DNA of 64,000 nucleotides from NCBI RefSeq assembly GCF_042242105.1, contig NC_092013.1:10723618-10787617 (forward strand). Direction: 5' to 3'. Below, one piece after another: positions 36,628 to 55,299 of the stretch (position 1 is its first letter; every line of letters starts with the position of its first letter). A program made the translations under genes and the position numbers. The DNA is from Pempheris klunzingeri (lineage: Eukaryota; Chordata; Actinopteri; Acropomatiformes; Pempheridae). The notes beneath the pieces were generated by a model, which worked only from the letters and a program-made list of their open reading frames with translations, searched no databases and had not been told where the DNA came from.

Positions 36628-37643
36628 GAGAATGTTTTCCTATAAGTTTGTTCTGAAATGTATTTATTTTTACATATTCAAAAGACTTTTATCTTACACA
36701 TAAGACAAATTCAAAGGTATTCAATGCATGGCCTATGTACAGAAAATCATATCTTGTCAGGTGTGTGATATTGCCAGTATGCTTAGAGCAGACAATGAAA
36801 AAGAAACCAGAACAAAAGAGAAACATCTCAGGATGTGGGTAACGAAGACAAATGTGACATGTGAGTTAATACTGCAGCTCCCTGGGAATGCCATACATTA
36901 AGACAGCAGGGAACCTTTTTTTTTTATTATTTTTTATAAATGGTTCATCAGATGAAAATAAGTTCTTATGACAGGCGGACCCCACTGTGAGCTCCACACC
37001 CTCCTCTCACGAGGCCCTGTTCATATAACTGCCATAACACGAGGCCACAAACTAGGAAAATTACAGTACTTGACTCAGCGTTTGACAGTTCAGCTTCTGG
37101 TCCACACGTTCACGTAAATGGCAGGTTGACAGAAAAATAAAATAAAGTTGGAAGTAAAAGTAGAAACTCAGATAACACCAAGCAGAACATAGAGTATTTT
37201 TACACGCGCAGCAGGCAAGTTGACCTCCGTCATCTGTGTCGAGTATGCCTGCATACTGAAGCGCTCATTTGTCAGTCTGAAAAAAAAAAAGGACCAAACT
37301 CCTGCAGGACTTCATTATGTTCACAAATGAAGCCTTTAAATGAATCTGGGGCAGCTGAAGTCTCGAGTGAGTTAGAAAATCTGATGATGAAGATGATGAT
37401 GATGATGACGACGATGATGATAATGTACAGCTGAAATGTCAGTCGCTGTGTTACTTTGGAGCGACAAGCTGTGCAGCCCCAACCACCTCGCAGGTTCCCA
37501 TTTCAGCTGCGATTCCTGAAGATTCCTCAAACATCCTGAAACTCGAGAGCTGATGGTGCAGGGGCTTCACGTAGATGTAAAATAAATGCAAAGTTGGCGA
37601 TCCTAATAAAAGTTGGTATAAAGGTGGGAGGATATGGGCTTTT

Positions 37644-42747
<5,104 letters not shown>

Positions 42748-42822
42748 GATGTCCCGACTTCACACCTCTGTGCTCCTGTACCGAGTAAATCTGATCACAC
42801 TCAATCTCACTACAAAACCACC

Positions 42823-42880
42823 GGGAGGAGGAGGAGGAGCAGCAGGAGGAGGAGGAGGAGGAGCAGCAGGAGGAGGAGAA
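42823..42880. repeat. (GGA)n/(GCA) trinucleotide tract upstream of sec61a1
   Basis: Repeated GGAGGAGGAGCAGCA units lie 76-133 bp upstream of the sec61a1 ATG. On the transcribed strand this is a CTCCTC pyrimidine tract, possibly in the promoter or 5' UTR. Confidence 0.75.
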
Positions 42881-43303
42881 ACTTTAGAGACACGTCACCA
42901 CTACAGACCAGACACCACCGAGCTAAAGCGGCACACTGCACGGATGTAAATGACAAGCATGGAGCATTAAACTGCAGAGATGTTTTTCTAAGAGTCAGAC
43001 ACTCAATTTCTCAATTTTATTGGGAGATTTTATTGGCACATTATACATGAGACGGCCAGTTCCTCCTTATTGTATATATAAAACATAAATATTTGTAAAT
43101 ATATATAAAACACACAACAACATACGCCTTTCCACATTTAACCACTATTAAATAATTTCTTGATCAATTTGGGATTTATCGCTTTTATTAATATCACCTA
43201 TGAGCAATTCTTACACATATCTTAGTTTATTTTTTATTATTCTCTTCCTCCTTCTTGGCCTAAAAACCTTATAAAACCGTATAAGATAATGTCAAATTCT
43301 CTA

Positions 43304-43334
<31 letters not shown>

Positions 43335-46254
43335 TTTGTTAAGTGTTATCAAATAGATAATAACAATCAATAATACAGGATTAAACTCAAATACTCTACA
43401 TTCAGCATAATCTTTTTTCTTGAATTTTTTCTTATCCCTACTATAGCTTCAGTATAGGAACTGACTATTTCTTTCGCTGCCGCTGAAATATGGATAAAGG
43501 GAAAGGAACAAGTTGCTGCCAAATTATTTAAATGTTTCCACATCAGCCGTCACTGCTGGCAGCCAGACACTAGTAGGTATCAAATCCTCCCTCCAGGCGC
43601 CCATGCATGTCTCCAGCAGAGAGCAGCAGTGGCCTGAAAATGCAGACTGAAGTCAGAGCTTTTCCCAAGCGAGCCTGACTGTAAGCAGCTTGACACTGTA
43701 AACGGTAGCAGCCCTGCAATAAATCCTTCATTTGTATAGATTATTATGTTAGATATTTGTGTTTGAGAGATGACCTGTGTCAAACAATAGTAAACGTGAC
43801 ACCATAAACCTCTACCAACAACCAAAACACCACAGACAGCAGGATGTAGATGAAGTACGTGCATGGCAAGACGGCTGAGGCCAACAGATGTCTCAGTCAC
43901 AATGCAATCTTTCTTTCTTTCTTTCTTTAGAAGATGACAGATGAGCATCAGTCAACTGGATGTCGTAAAAAGTTGGTGAAGCATTTCTCACATAGTTGAA
44001 AGTGGATAGCGCACAGACTGCAGCAGAGAAAGAGCTCAGTCTTTCAGATAACAGAGTGCCCATAGTGTTGAGGCACAAGGGAAAAGATAACTGAGATTCT
44101 GCTCCAACAGGATAAAGCCTTATCTGAGGTTGTGTCTATTGGCAGGGAGGCTCTTCATTTGGTTCTCACACTGCAGGGCGCAGGTGTGCAGAGGCCCGTG
44201 CCAAAACCAGTTCATACCTGAGACACTTCTTCATATTTTGAATAAATTTCAAATGTCTAAACATCCAGAAACAGAAACAGAACTGTAAAGGTCAACAGCC
44301 CCAGGCTACATGGAACAACAGACATAGAAACGTTTCTGGTCATCAACTCAGTGACTAAAAGAGAACAAAAAAACTAAATGTGTACACAGTTTGGTAGGTA
44401 TGTCACATACTGTTTTTTTCTCTAGAAAAAAAACGTTTCTGCACTTCCTTAGATGAGAGTTCAATGAGAAGGCCGATACCACTCTCGTGTTTGAACTGTA
44501 AATATGAAGCTACCACCAGCAGCGAGTTAGTTTAGCTCAACACAATAATGACTGAAACAGAGGGGAAAAAAAACCAGCTGTCCAGTAGAAGCGAAATCCT
44601 CCCACCAACACCTCTAATGTCATATCTAGTTTATTTTATCTGTACAAAAACCAAAATGTAAAAAATGCAGTTTGCTGGACAAACAGTGAACCCCCCAGGA
44701 AGAAACAACGGTCTGTTACATAACCCCTGGTAAAAGTGTGAATTGTCATTGTTTATTTTTAGATGATTCATGTTTGCTTTTCAAACTTAAGAGTATGGAG
44801 GTGACAGCTGAGGCAAGGTGTGTCACTGAAGCAGTGGATATTGGACTGATTACAGTATTTAATGAAAAAAAAATCTAAAAATTACTCAATAGTCACACGT
44901 TTCCCCACAGTTTCTGGGTTAAGTAATGAGAGCTTTAATGATAACGGCATCCGTGTGGCTCTCGAGCTTACACACTCTTGTTTAAATGACTTCTCACACA
45001 AAAATGTTACTCGGCAGCTTGCGTTACATAAGAGTCTTTGACCTTAGTGTGACGTGAAGGAATGTTGAATTCTTTTAACTATTGCTATTGTTCTTACTTT
45101 CTCTACTATTGTTCTCACTGTTATCTAATTCTGTGTTTTGTCTCAGAGAGTTCATCCTCCTCTGGTGCGAGAGATCCTCGAAAAACCAGGTCACTCACCA
45201 AACACAATCGCTCTTTGTTTCCATAAGTGAGATGAAAAGGCCCAAGTTCACCTCTGATCTGAACTGATTTTGTGTGTGTTTGAGCTGCTGGTTTGTTTGT
45301 GCTTCACTCACTGCCCATCTATGTGTGTGTAAAGCAGATTATCACACTGGTAGATAACCAGGATGGGAGGATCCTGAAGTAGGGAGGCAAAAGCAGCTGT
45401 CAGAGGCTTTGGAGAGGCCACAATCTGATGTTTACAGTGACAGGATAATAGTACGCTCTCTGACATGGCCCACCTCCCTGGATCGTCCATGATGCTCTTC
45501 TAGGGTAAGGGGGGGATCCACACAAGAAACTGCGTGGGAGTAAAGAGTCACAAGATCACCATGAGGCCGAGCAGTGGGAGCCCCTCCCTGCTCAGCTGTC
45601 TTATCCCACCATAACAGGAGGCCGCAACGCTTGTCAGTCAAGAAAAGCTTGTTTAGACCTCTACATCTCTACATCTGTGCCGTTCCCTTGCTTTTCTTAT
45701 CGTCTTAAAAATCCTCTAATGATTGATTTTTGTTATATGGTGGATTATTTGGGTTCGCTTGTGGTTTACTGTTGACCAGGATTTACTGTTGCTGCTCTGA
45801 TGTCCGAGCAGACTTCATTTCTCTGATTCAGCAGGTCGTCCGTGTGGCAAACAGCTGTTGGCGACCAGCCGATTGCTGAAATACAGCATGACTCTCGTAC
45901 AGCCTAGCTGCTGTACCAGAGGTCAGGGGTTAACGCCACTGGGTTTTAACTGGTGGATTTAATTGTCCCCGTAATCCAGTGCAGTGATCCAGCAGACAGA
46001 GGAACACTGTGTCCTCGACCTCACGCACCAGGTTACATAAACATCACAGATCAAAGACCCCCGACTCCTCCCCGCAGACATTTTCTCACACAGCTTTAGA
46101 GGGTTAATGAAGAACAGCTTCTGCCTTTAATAAACATGGCAGGTTTGTTACAGTGACTGCATCAAATATGGAGGGAAAGACACCCATGTAGATGTGCCAC
46201 TTGAAATGAAACGAAACTGAAGCCTACAGCCAAGCTAGCAGCTCTGTGAGGCTG

Positions 46255-46800
46255 TGTTTAGACACTTTGCTTTGGGGCTTTGAGCTGAATGCTAAAGTCA
46301 GCATGCTCACAGTGACAATGTGAGCATGCTGGTATTTAGCAGGTATAATGTTCACCATGTTCACCATCTCAGCTTAGCGTGTTAGCATGCTAGCTCACTA
46401 CATCTAAATGAAGCCAAGCTGAGACAGAGGGGAATACTCATAGACTGTAGTTTTGCAGGTATTCAGCACAGATTGTGGTATTTAATCTTAAACCCAAACG
46501 CTATACAAATTAAACTTTGATGTGATGATGGTGCTAGATGAAAAGTCAACCACTAAAGCTATTACAATTAATCCCAATGAGGGACATGAACATCAGTGCT
46601 AAATTTCACGGTAATCTTTCCAATAGTTGTTGAGATGTCTCACTAAAAAAACACAAATGGTGGTGTTAGAAGAGTCATTAGGACGCATTATTTGGGAATC
46701 ATGAACAAAATGTCACCATCAAACTGTTGTTGTTGATTTTTACAGTCGGAAGCAAAGTGGTTGACTCGCTGACATTGAGCCATGCCACTATAATGGCTAA
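46255..46800. repeat. Copy of an abundant percomorph interspersed repeat
   Basis: Contains GCTAAAGTCAGCATGCTCAC, GTGAGCATGCTGGTATTTAG, TTAGCGTGTTAGCATGCTAG, TGATGATGGTGCTAGATGAA and CAATAGTTGTTGAGATGTCT in order. This series of phrases is one I recognise as widely repeated in spiny-rayed fish. The 3' part is degraded. Confidence 0.65.
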
Positions 46801-48985
46801 AACAGATAACTGTTACCTTTAGTCCTGCTCAATTTATATATAGACAGAGCGAAAAGAATGAGGAGGATACAGGAAAAAAGTGACGTGGGAGGTCTTAAAT
46901 TGGAGATGAAGCTTTGTAAATAATAGCACCTTAAAATCCAGAGGGTTAGAGCAGGCGGCTGTTGGCTGTTTTTGGTTTTGTTGTCCTGCTAATCTCACTC
47001 CAACAGCTTTGCTTAGTGCAGCTGTTATATAAGCTGTTTAAAGGTCCCCTGACCTCTATGCTCTTAATGCAAACACAGACACGACAGCCAAATGACCCCA
47101 GTGGATGCGTGGAGTCTTTTTTTTAAAAATCAAAATGAATTACGAAATATCTCAAAAGGCCACTTACTGATTATGCTAATGTTCAGAATAGGAGGCAAAA
47201 GCTAAATCTCTTTGTTATTGCAACAGCTTAGATAAAAACATCTTAAAGACAATCAGCAGACAACTTTACTGAAAAACTGTGAACTAGTGAACAAGCCAAC
47301 GTGACATGAAACCATTGTCTACTGCTATAGACTTTATGACAGTAATTAAAAGGTATCCATTGACATCATTGTGCTGCAGATGAATGGGAGTGTGCTAATT
47401 GGCTACTAAGGACTTTTCATTGAAACACACCTCCTCCACCCACATACAGACACGCTCACTCATTATAATCCTTCTATGGGCACTGCAATTACTTCAGGGA
47501 AAGATTCTGGTTTCACTACATATATGAAGTGGAAAATGTATGTGAGGAGGATTAAGGCAGCCATGTTTTTAACCAGCAGGGAACCAAAACAGTCACACAG
47601 GACAGAAGATTGTGGTATGTGGCTTGAGTGAAAAAGCATAACATGACCCTGCAAGAGTTAACCATCCTTAACTGGACTGCAGTCATCAAGCTTAATCCAG
47701 ATTATTCCAGACTACGGACTGTACACTCAGAGCTGTCTCTGCCTGTCTTGTCCTGTCTGGGTTATTTTAAGCCCACATACTCATGCACTTCGCTGTGGTT
47801 GCTGCAGGGAGAATGAGTGTGCGCATGCTGTTTTGTGGATACAAATACCTCTTTTCTTCACATCTTTTCGGGTGGTTTGACTGGCAGACAAAGGGCTTCT
47901 CGCACACACAGTACTCACTCGGTCGTGCACATCGTTGCTTCACGTGCTCGTTTACTTACTCACTCTTATATAAAGTGCTCAGAAATATTATCTTCACAGT
48001 GGATGTCCCTCAGCTCTGCAGATATAGCCACTAAAATCAGGCCCACAGGTAGTGTGAGACATTAGCATCACACATATCACTCGTCTTAAAGTGACTTTTA
48101 AACTTGGTTATCTATTAGGGCACAGATGGCAAGACGTACAAAGACCTAAACTGGCTGGTGTGTCAGTGGGAACATTAGTGACGTCTGCATTTAGAAGTAT
48201 AGGAACTGTACAGGCCTGAATGCTTGATCCCGACAGTGAGGAAGTCCGATGGCTCATTTATGCCGTTGGAGGCATCTCTCTGGCGTGGTTTGGCTCCCAC
48301 TGTCCTCTTAGAGGAAAAGGTCACTGCCAGTCAATAAATACATATGCTGTTTGATCACCTTTGTCCTTTCATGAAATATTGCTATCCTGGCAGGAGTGAA
48401 AAGGCCTCCATCCACAGGACACGAGGGGTTGCTGAATAATATGATGATTTTAAAGACATCATGAGACATATACTGTGGCCTTCGCAGTCAGGTGGGAGAT
48501 TTTTCACTGGCATGTTGATGCACAGTCTGACCAAATAGTGGAATGAGAAAATTAACGTCCTCATCCTCAGGAAATAGCTGCCGCTGCATGAAAGCTTGGT
48601 GGTCATATTACCTACTTTTTTTATGTGCCGATGGCAAAATCACAAAAAAACTGAGCTAGACGTTTGTTACTGTAGCTGAAACTATCAATAGATTGACTAT
48701 TCTATACTAGAAAAATTGACTATGATTCAATAACTATCAGTTGTGGCCCAAATCAAGATGGTGTGCTCCCTCTCAGTGGAGGACTGAAGCTGTTTTGAGG
48801 GGCTTGTGGTGATCCGACACATTACTTAGACACATTTTTTTCTCTTTAATTTATCAACCATCTGTATAAATATGTAAATCGGATCATGTGGCAACATTCA
48901 ACAGACACACTCCTGTGGATTTGGTGATATAAATAGACTTTGAGAACAGCTGTTGATGGCTTGGCATAACCCCTGATGAGAATTA

Positions 48986-49275
<290 letters not shown>

Positions 49276-52200
49276 CTCCAGTGATAAGACTCTATATTAA
49301 GACTATATTAGAAGGGTTACTTCTGCTATAGAGGTAAAACTGTGATACAACTGACCTGAAAAGAAAATGGGCTATCAGTTGTGAGGACACAGTGTGCTCA
49401 GGTTTATTGTATCATAAATTCTCCCTCTGATCAACTGTTATTTTATTCCTCCTGGTGGCTATGGGCTGTTATCTGATCAGGGTTCAAGGAGGACTGCATA
49501 AAAGCTGCTGTGACATCATAGTCTTTGGACATAGTACATAGTACTACATAGTACATAGTGTTGTTGCATTTACATTGTCACAGAAAGGCTCCGGATGAGT
49601 GCAGCCCCAAAAAACATGAGAATGGTTTCATAGAGTCTCCAATAGTGTTGTTGTGAGGTTTTTTTTGTTTGCTTCTGATCCAGAGGTTATGAAGAAACCT
49701 GGTTCGGCTCTTCCAGGAAAACACTGTATCATACATATTTTGTACTAGTCTCTATTTGGAAATCTTTAAAATATTTAGCTCTGATTCAGATTTTCTGTTT
49801 ATGTATAGCGTTGATCTTCCGCTGCTTACCCTTTGGTAGTGGCTCAGCCTTGGTAGTGGATGAGATGGTATGCATCTACAGTATCAGATGTATCAGTCAT
49901 AAAATCATTCAATACTCATGTAAGCATCTGAAGAAATCTTGGTTTCCAAAACAATATTTCACCCTTAAGCTCATACATTTTCTTTAACTCTGAGTATGGC
50001 TCTCAGAGCAGTGATAGCTTTCTCTGTCCATTGTTTGAACCCATACACCCCTGGCCAAAAACATTTTTATAACAAACAAAAACTCGTAGCTCCTTCTGCC
50101 TTGTTGCTCCTGTCTGGGTTATTTTAAGCTCACATGTATGTCTCTGCTGTTGCTACTGGCGAACGTGAGAGTGCATGTGCCACACTGCAGGTTTAAATCT
50201 ATTTTTTTCACATCCTGTTTCACCACTTGATTTCACAGAGAAGTCGCTTCTCATTTGCAGAACAAGATAATGCCTGCAACAGAATGCCTTTTAGAGCCGT
50301 CGGGCCGAGAAGCTAAGGGAGCCAGAATAAGAATTAAACAATTTGATAAGAATGTCAGCCTTTGAACTGTGACGACAGTCACCATGTACGCACTGCAGAC
50401 TTCCTTGTAGCAAACGTAGACACCTGCACATACAGCATGGAAGAACTGTGCACTTGTGCATTATCATCAGAGAAAGATTTATCACCCCAGGTCATAGCTC
50501 ACACTGCGCTATTGGGGTCGATTATTCTTCATGAGTTCTTTTAGTGCATTGCAAAACCACTACTTTGTTCCAATAGCAATTAGCCTAATCACACTTACAC
50601 TAAACCTGCGTACAGTGCTGTGCTAATTGATGTTTTCTTGCAAGATTTGGAAAACAGGAAAACCTTCTAATCCTTTGAAAACAAAGGGATGCTTTTCTGG
50701 TTAGTTTTCATTTTCCTCCACAATATGACAGTTCCTTAAAATGAGCTCTATGCCAGGTGTCATTTATTCAGGTTATGTGAATATTTTTGGACGAGCAATG
50801 AGGCCAAGCTACCCCTGCAGTTTGTAGTGCAGAACTTCTAAAAATACTGATGCTGTTGCCATAGTAATGCATCACTGTTAAAAAAGTCAGTCACCAAGGC
50901 AACTGTCCCCCCCCCCCACACACACACACATACACACAACACAGACACAACACAGACAAGCAAGCCCACACCTCTGAAAAAACTCGACACGACAGAAAAG
51001 ATCAAATCAAGTGAAGAAACGTCTCAATGCACAGGGGAAAGAACACGGTCTTCTTTCATAAATCAAAAACATTTGGGGGCTTCATCATTAAAACCATATG
51101 AAGAAGATTGAATCAATGCCATACTGGAGCAAAACAGACTCTTCTAAATCTGTTTTGCAGCAGGCAGCAGATGAGCGGGGAATGTTCGGTTATTTTTAGA
51201 TCTGAAAAGAGGAAATGATAATCCCTCTCATCTCATGCCTCGTGCTACCACCTCTCCACTGCACCAAACTGGGCCAACACCCCCTAACATCCTGGACAGG
51301 CTGACAGATAAAACATGGAGCAATGTGAAGATTCATAATTAGCTAAAATCAAACGTCTTGTTGTTATAAAACCTTAGCAGCCATTACTGGATTTGATGAT
51401 CTATTCAAGCTAATAAAACAGATGAGATCCTGCTGTGACTAGGTGTTTGTTAACGCTTTTTGTTGTTATGTTATTTTTGGCGAGATATACGCATGAATTA
51501 TCTTGTAATGAATGCTGCACATAAAGCGTGGGTATGTGGGTCATCTGAAGGCTCTGAGTCAGTCTGTTCCAGCCAGATGCAAGCAAGCTATGTAAGCGAT
51601 GATGATGTGTGGTTGTGGGAAGAGAGAGCTGCGTGATGCCACAGAGGGCCTGCGGTTTGTTTACCTGGGTGTCATCAGTCAGACCAGTGTGTCCTGTAAG
51701 CTAATGTCGACAAATATGTGTCTTTGCACATTGCACAAACATTGTCTTTGCAGATGATCCAATTGCTCAAAGTGTCTGGATCCACAATCACGCAGCCTTT
51801 AGAAATGCACTCCACTGTCACCGAATCGCCTCACCCTTCATGTGCAGCAGTTGTGCCAAGTTTTCTGAAAAGTGACAAAGCACACAAGCATGCTTTCCAC
51901 ACAGCCAGTTTCCGTGGACTCACCCTCTTTAGCTCAGAGTGTTTTCCGGTGCTAGAAAGCCGATTAGGCTCACTACAAAGCTGCTGGTTTTGACAGGCAA
52001 CAACTTTCCCTGTGGAGTTCAGGGTGCATACAGTATGTTAAACAAGCGGTTTTCTGAGGTTGCTGCCTTGGAGCTGTTGGCGCATGTGGCAGCTGGCTAA
52101 CACCTTGTAATGCTTCCTGCTTAACATTACAGCTCTCGTGGAAGTTTTTCACGTTCAAAGTGTACAATCTGAGCCCCGGTGGAGCTCAGTCACCAATGGC

Positions 52201-53169
52201 GCCATTGAATGGCAACCAGGTCAAAAACCTCAACTAAACTGCTTAATGATGAACTCTGTAACTACAATGACGCATTCAAAGTGAGGTTTGCAACCTTTGT
52301 TTATGCACATTTATGAAAACAAAAGGAAAATCCTGAACGAGCAAAGCTTGTTCCCCCGGTGGAGACTTTTCTTTGGATGATCTTTGTCTAGCAGAACACA
52401 CAGAAGAAATAAACAAATCAACATCCTGGTGTTTTGGCTCATAATCACACTGCATAGACACTCAAGTCACTGTGTTCAGTGATCCGTAACATTAGCATCA
52501 TCACAGACCCCATAGTTTTACATTTCAGTTGTTTGATAAGTATCCGACCGCACCATGACTTTAGATCTCGTCTGTCAACCTCACACATCATCATCATCAT
52601 CATATCCTATTTCTCCGCCAGGCCAACGCACTGGTTTTTGTTTGTCTCTTCACTTCGGAGTTAAGAGCTCGCAGCAGCTAAACCACGATAAAATCTCAAC
52701 CATCAGACTCCATCTCACACTTTCTGATCCAAAAGCAAGTACACCAACTGTTCCCTGTTGTGTGCAGTGTGAGCTTCCTCCCTTGGATAGAGGGCTACAA
52801 TAGACCTAAAGATGATTCACAGGTTGACTAAATATGATTTGATCTGTTCCAATTTTGTGCTTCCTACTGTGAAGTAGACACACTTAGAATACTTCATAAA
52901 AAATACTAAATCTTGAATCTTAATCAGCAGTAAACTGTCCATGAAATCAGATGCTTGGATCACCATTTCTATTAGTCTGGATGAGTTGAGAAAACTATTT
53001 CATAGTAGATAATTGTCAATACTATCTCTATATACTTTAGATATGCAGAATGAGCAGTGGAACAGGCTTTCACCTCTAAATACACCATAGAAACTGAAGC
53101 ATTGAATCCTTCCTCTGCTGACTGAACAGGTCTTGCGCTCCTTTCAGCGCATGGTGTAAGAAAGAGATA

Positions 53170-53875
53170 CACTACTCACAAAAAGTTAGGGATATTCGAC
53201 TTTCAGGTGAAATATATGGAAAATGTAAAAAGTGAATGCTACAGTGATATTATATCATGAAAGTAGGGCATTTAAGTAGAAGCATGCAATGGTAATTTCT
53301 TCATTTTAAACAATTTATTGAAAGAAAATCTAACAACAGTGGTAGGTATACCACAACAAAAAATTTTCAGTGTCTCAATAAATTGGGATGTGGCCAAAGG
53401 ACGTCCACTCCTCTCCTTTCTGTGACTCTTCCAGTCACTCTGTATCTCTGTTACAACCTCCTGATGACACTCTGTGACCCTCTAAGCTCAGTGAACACCT
53501 CCGTCTGAGGACTTCCTGTTTGAAGCCTCACAATGGCGAGGTGCTACTGATCAATTGTTAGGTGTCGTCTTGGTCTCATGATGTCAGAATGTGAACAGCA
53601 CGATGAGGAGGACTGTTTAAATACCAATTCTAACTGAAGCAGGAAATGTATTGGTGGATTCATGGATCAAACCTGTTGTGAATTTTGCTGTTAAGCTTCT
53701 TGTTAGAGAACAGCAACTTGTGCAAAAAGTACTGAAACACTGAACAGTTGGACATGTGCATTCAATAGTTCAGAGAAGGTCACATTAAGTTCACCTGGAA
53801 AGGTTAGAATGCATTTTAGGTTCATCCTGAAATTTCACCTGAAAGCCGAATATCCCTAACTTTTTGTGAGTAGTG
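53170..53875. mobile_element. Tc1-like DNA transposon, 706 bp, non-autonomous
   Basis: The ends CACTACTCACAAAAAGTTAG and CTAACTTTTTGTGAGTAGTG are perfect inverted repeats, continuing with GGATATTCG/CGAATATCC and then imperfectly (TTTCAGGTGAAA/TTTCACCTGAAA). TA flanks both sides (53168-53169, 53876-53877), the signature of Tc1/mariner insertion. An inner part of the minus strand encodes a broken transposase start. It is an internally deleted derivative that would need a transposase supplied elsewhere. Confidence 0.88.
53390..53590 (-). pseudogene. Fragment of Tc1-like transposase DNA-binding domain with two stops
   Basis: On the minus strand translation begins MRPRRHLTID, hits a TAG almost at once, continues HLAIVRLQTGSPQTEVFTEL and SQSVIRRL, hits a TAA, then QRYRVTGRVTERRG. 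This matches the helix-turn-helix N-terminal region of Tc1 transposases (pattern IVxLxxGxSQxEVAxxLGVSxSVIxRLWxRYxxTG). The catalytic half is gone. Confidence 0.7.
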
Positions 53876-54172
53876 TATATCACTTTAGCAATACTATCAA
53901 AGGCGTTGTTTTAATTGTACTTTCGAAAGAATGACAAGGCATGGTAGTTTCTATTGTATTCAACACAAAGCTTGACTCATATTTTCCACAGCATTGCTTC
54001 CTTTTGTTACTGCAACAATCTACAACTGCATTCACAGAACTGGTGCCAGCTTGCTGCTCACAGTTTGATTCCTGTTTCAACTTCCTGCCCAGTGATGGCA
54101 TACTATTCATAAACACTGGCTAGTGAAAAAGGAACACAAGACAGACAGGAGTTTTTACCACAAATGAATGCC

Positions 54173-54178
54173 TTTATT
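54173..54178 (-). promoter_or_regulatory. Polyadenylation signal of ip6k2
   Basis: AATAAA on the minus strand, 1.1 kb after the ip6k2 stop, giving a 3' UTR of about 1.1 kb. Confidence 0.6.
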
Positions 54179-55299
54179 TTCCAAGACACTGTTAACACAC
54201 AGGTATACAAGAGAGGTATCGGCTCTTGCAATAATAAAATAAATCAAAATCGTTATCAGAACAAAAACATTTAGAGTGGTAATATGGAATGTAGCCGTTT
54301 CCATTTTTCAAAAGTTTTTAAACAATCCTTTCAAATAAATAGTCTCTATATAGTCTTTGTAGCTAGTGTTTTTAATCAATATATTCTCTTTGTTTAGTCA
54401 ATGTTTCAGGAATGAAGAAGAGGAGAAAATCAGACAAAAACAGAGACAGTGACAAAGCAAGGATGTTATAATTATCCCCTTTGAAAAAAAGTCTTTTGTT
54501 TATAGGCAAAAAGGTACAGGGGAGAACAACTGTTGGAAAAAGGCAAATCCCTTCTTCTAGACCTAAATAATCTTGTTCTTCCACCAAAAGTGTAAATCAG
54601 AGTGCCCGGTGGACACAAAAAAATCATGTTCGTTTACATCGGTCTTAAGAGACACCAATATAAAACACAAAATGTCCTTCTTAGAAGCTCAAGTTGCCGA
54701 TTGCTACAAGGCTGCTGACCCAGCCAGCCAAGGTCAGCTTGTACAGTCAACTTCCCCACTAATAATGTACTGTGCTGTTGGGGGCCGGCAGTCCAAATTT
54801 CATCCCCTCCCCCAAGAAAAATGTATGTCATATCACAGGTAAAGCACCACTTCAGGATCCTAGAACTACACGAGCTTCAATTATCTCCGCCTCACTCTTT
54901 CTCTCTCAGAGAGAACGTCATAAAGAAACTCGTCTGTACCAGAGGAGGAGAGGGGGAGGAGGGTCCTTGGATGCTACAGGAGTCCCTGCGTTTGTTAAGA
55001 CGCTGCCGTCTCTTACAACAATTCTCCTACCATGTATAACAAAGAAAAGGAGCAGTCTCAGAAAGAGAAAAGTGCAAGTAAGGGCACAGGCAGCCCCGTC
55101 CTCTGGCAGGTAAGGGAGAGTGCGGAAAACGACCACACAGACTCTCCCCCGACCCCATGGTGTCTGAGCTTCCCTCCGAGCAGAGGAGGGTCAGACCCCC
55201 ATGTAGGCGTAAGGACGATGCACCACGGAGTAGCAGGGTTTCAGCTCAATGAGCTATTCCCAGGCTTCAAATTCAGACCATGTTGGCTCCAGTGCAGCC

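Noticed and set aside
43580-43948. 122-codon minus-strand frame
   Set aside because: No recognisable homology, includes a TTTC repeat, no splice context consistent with an exon.
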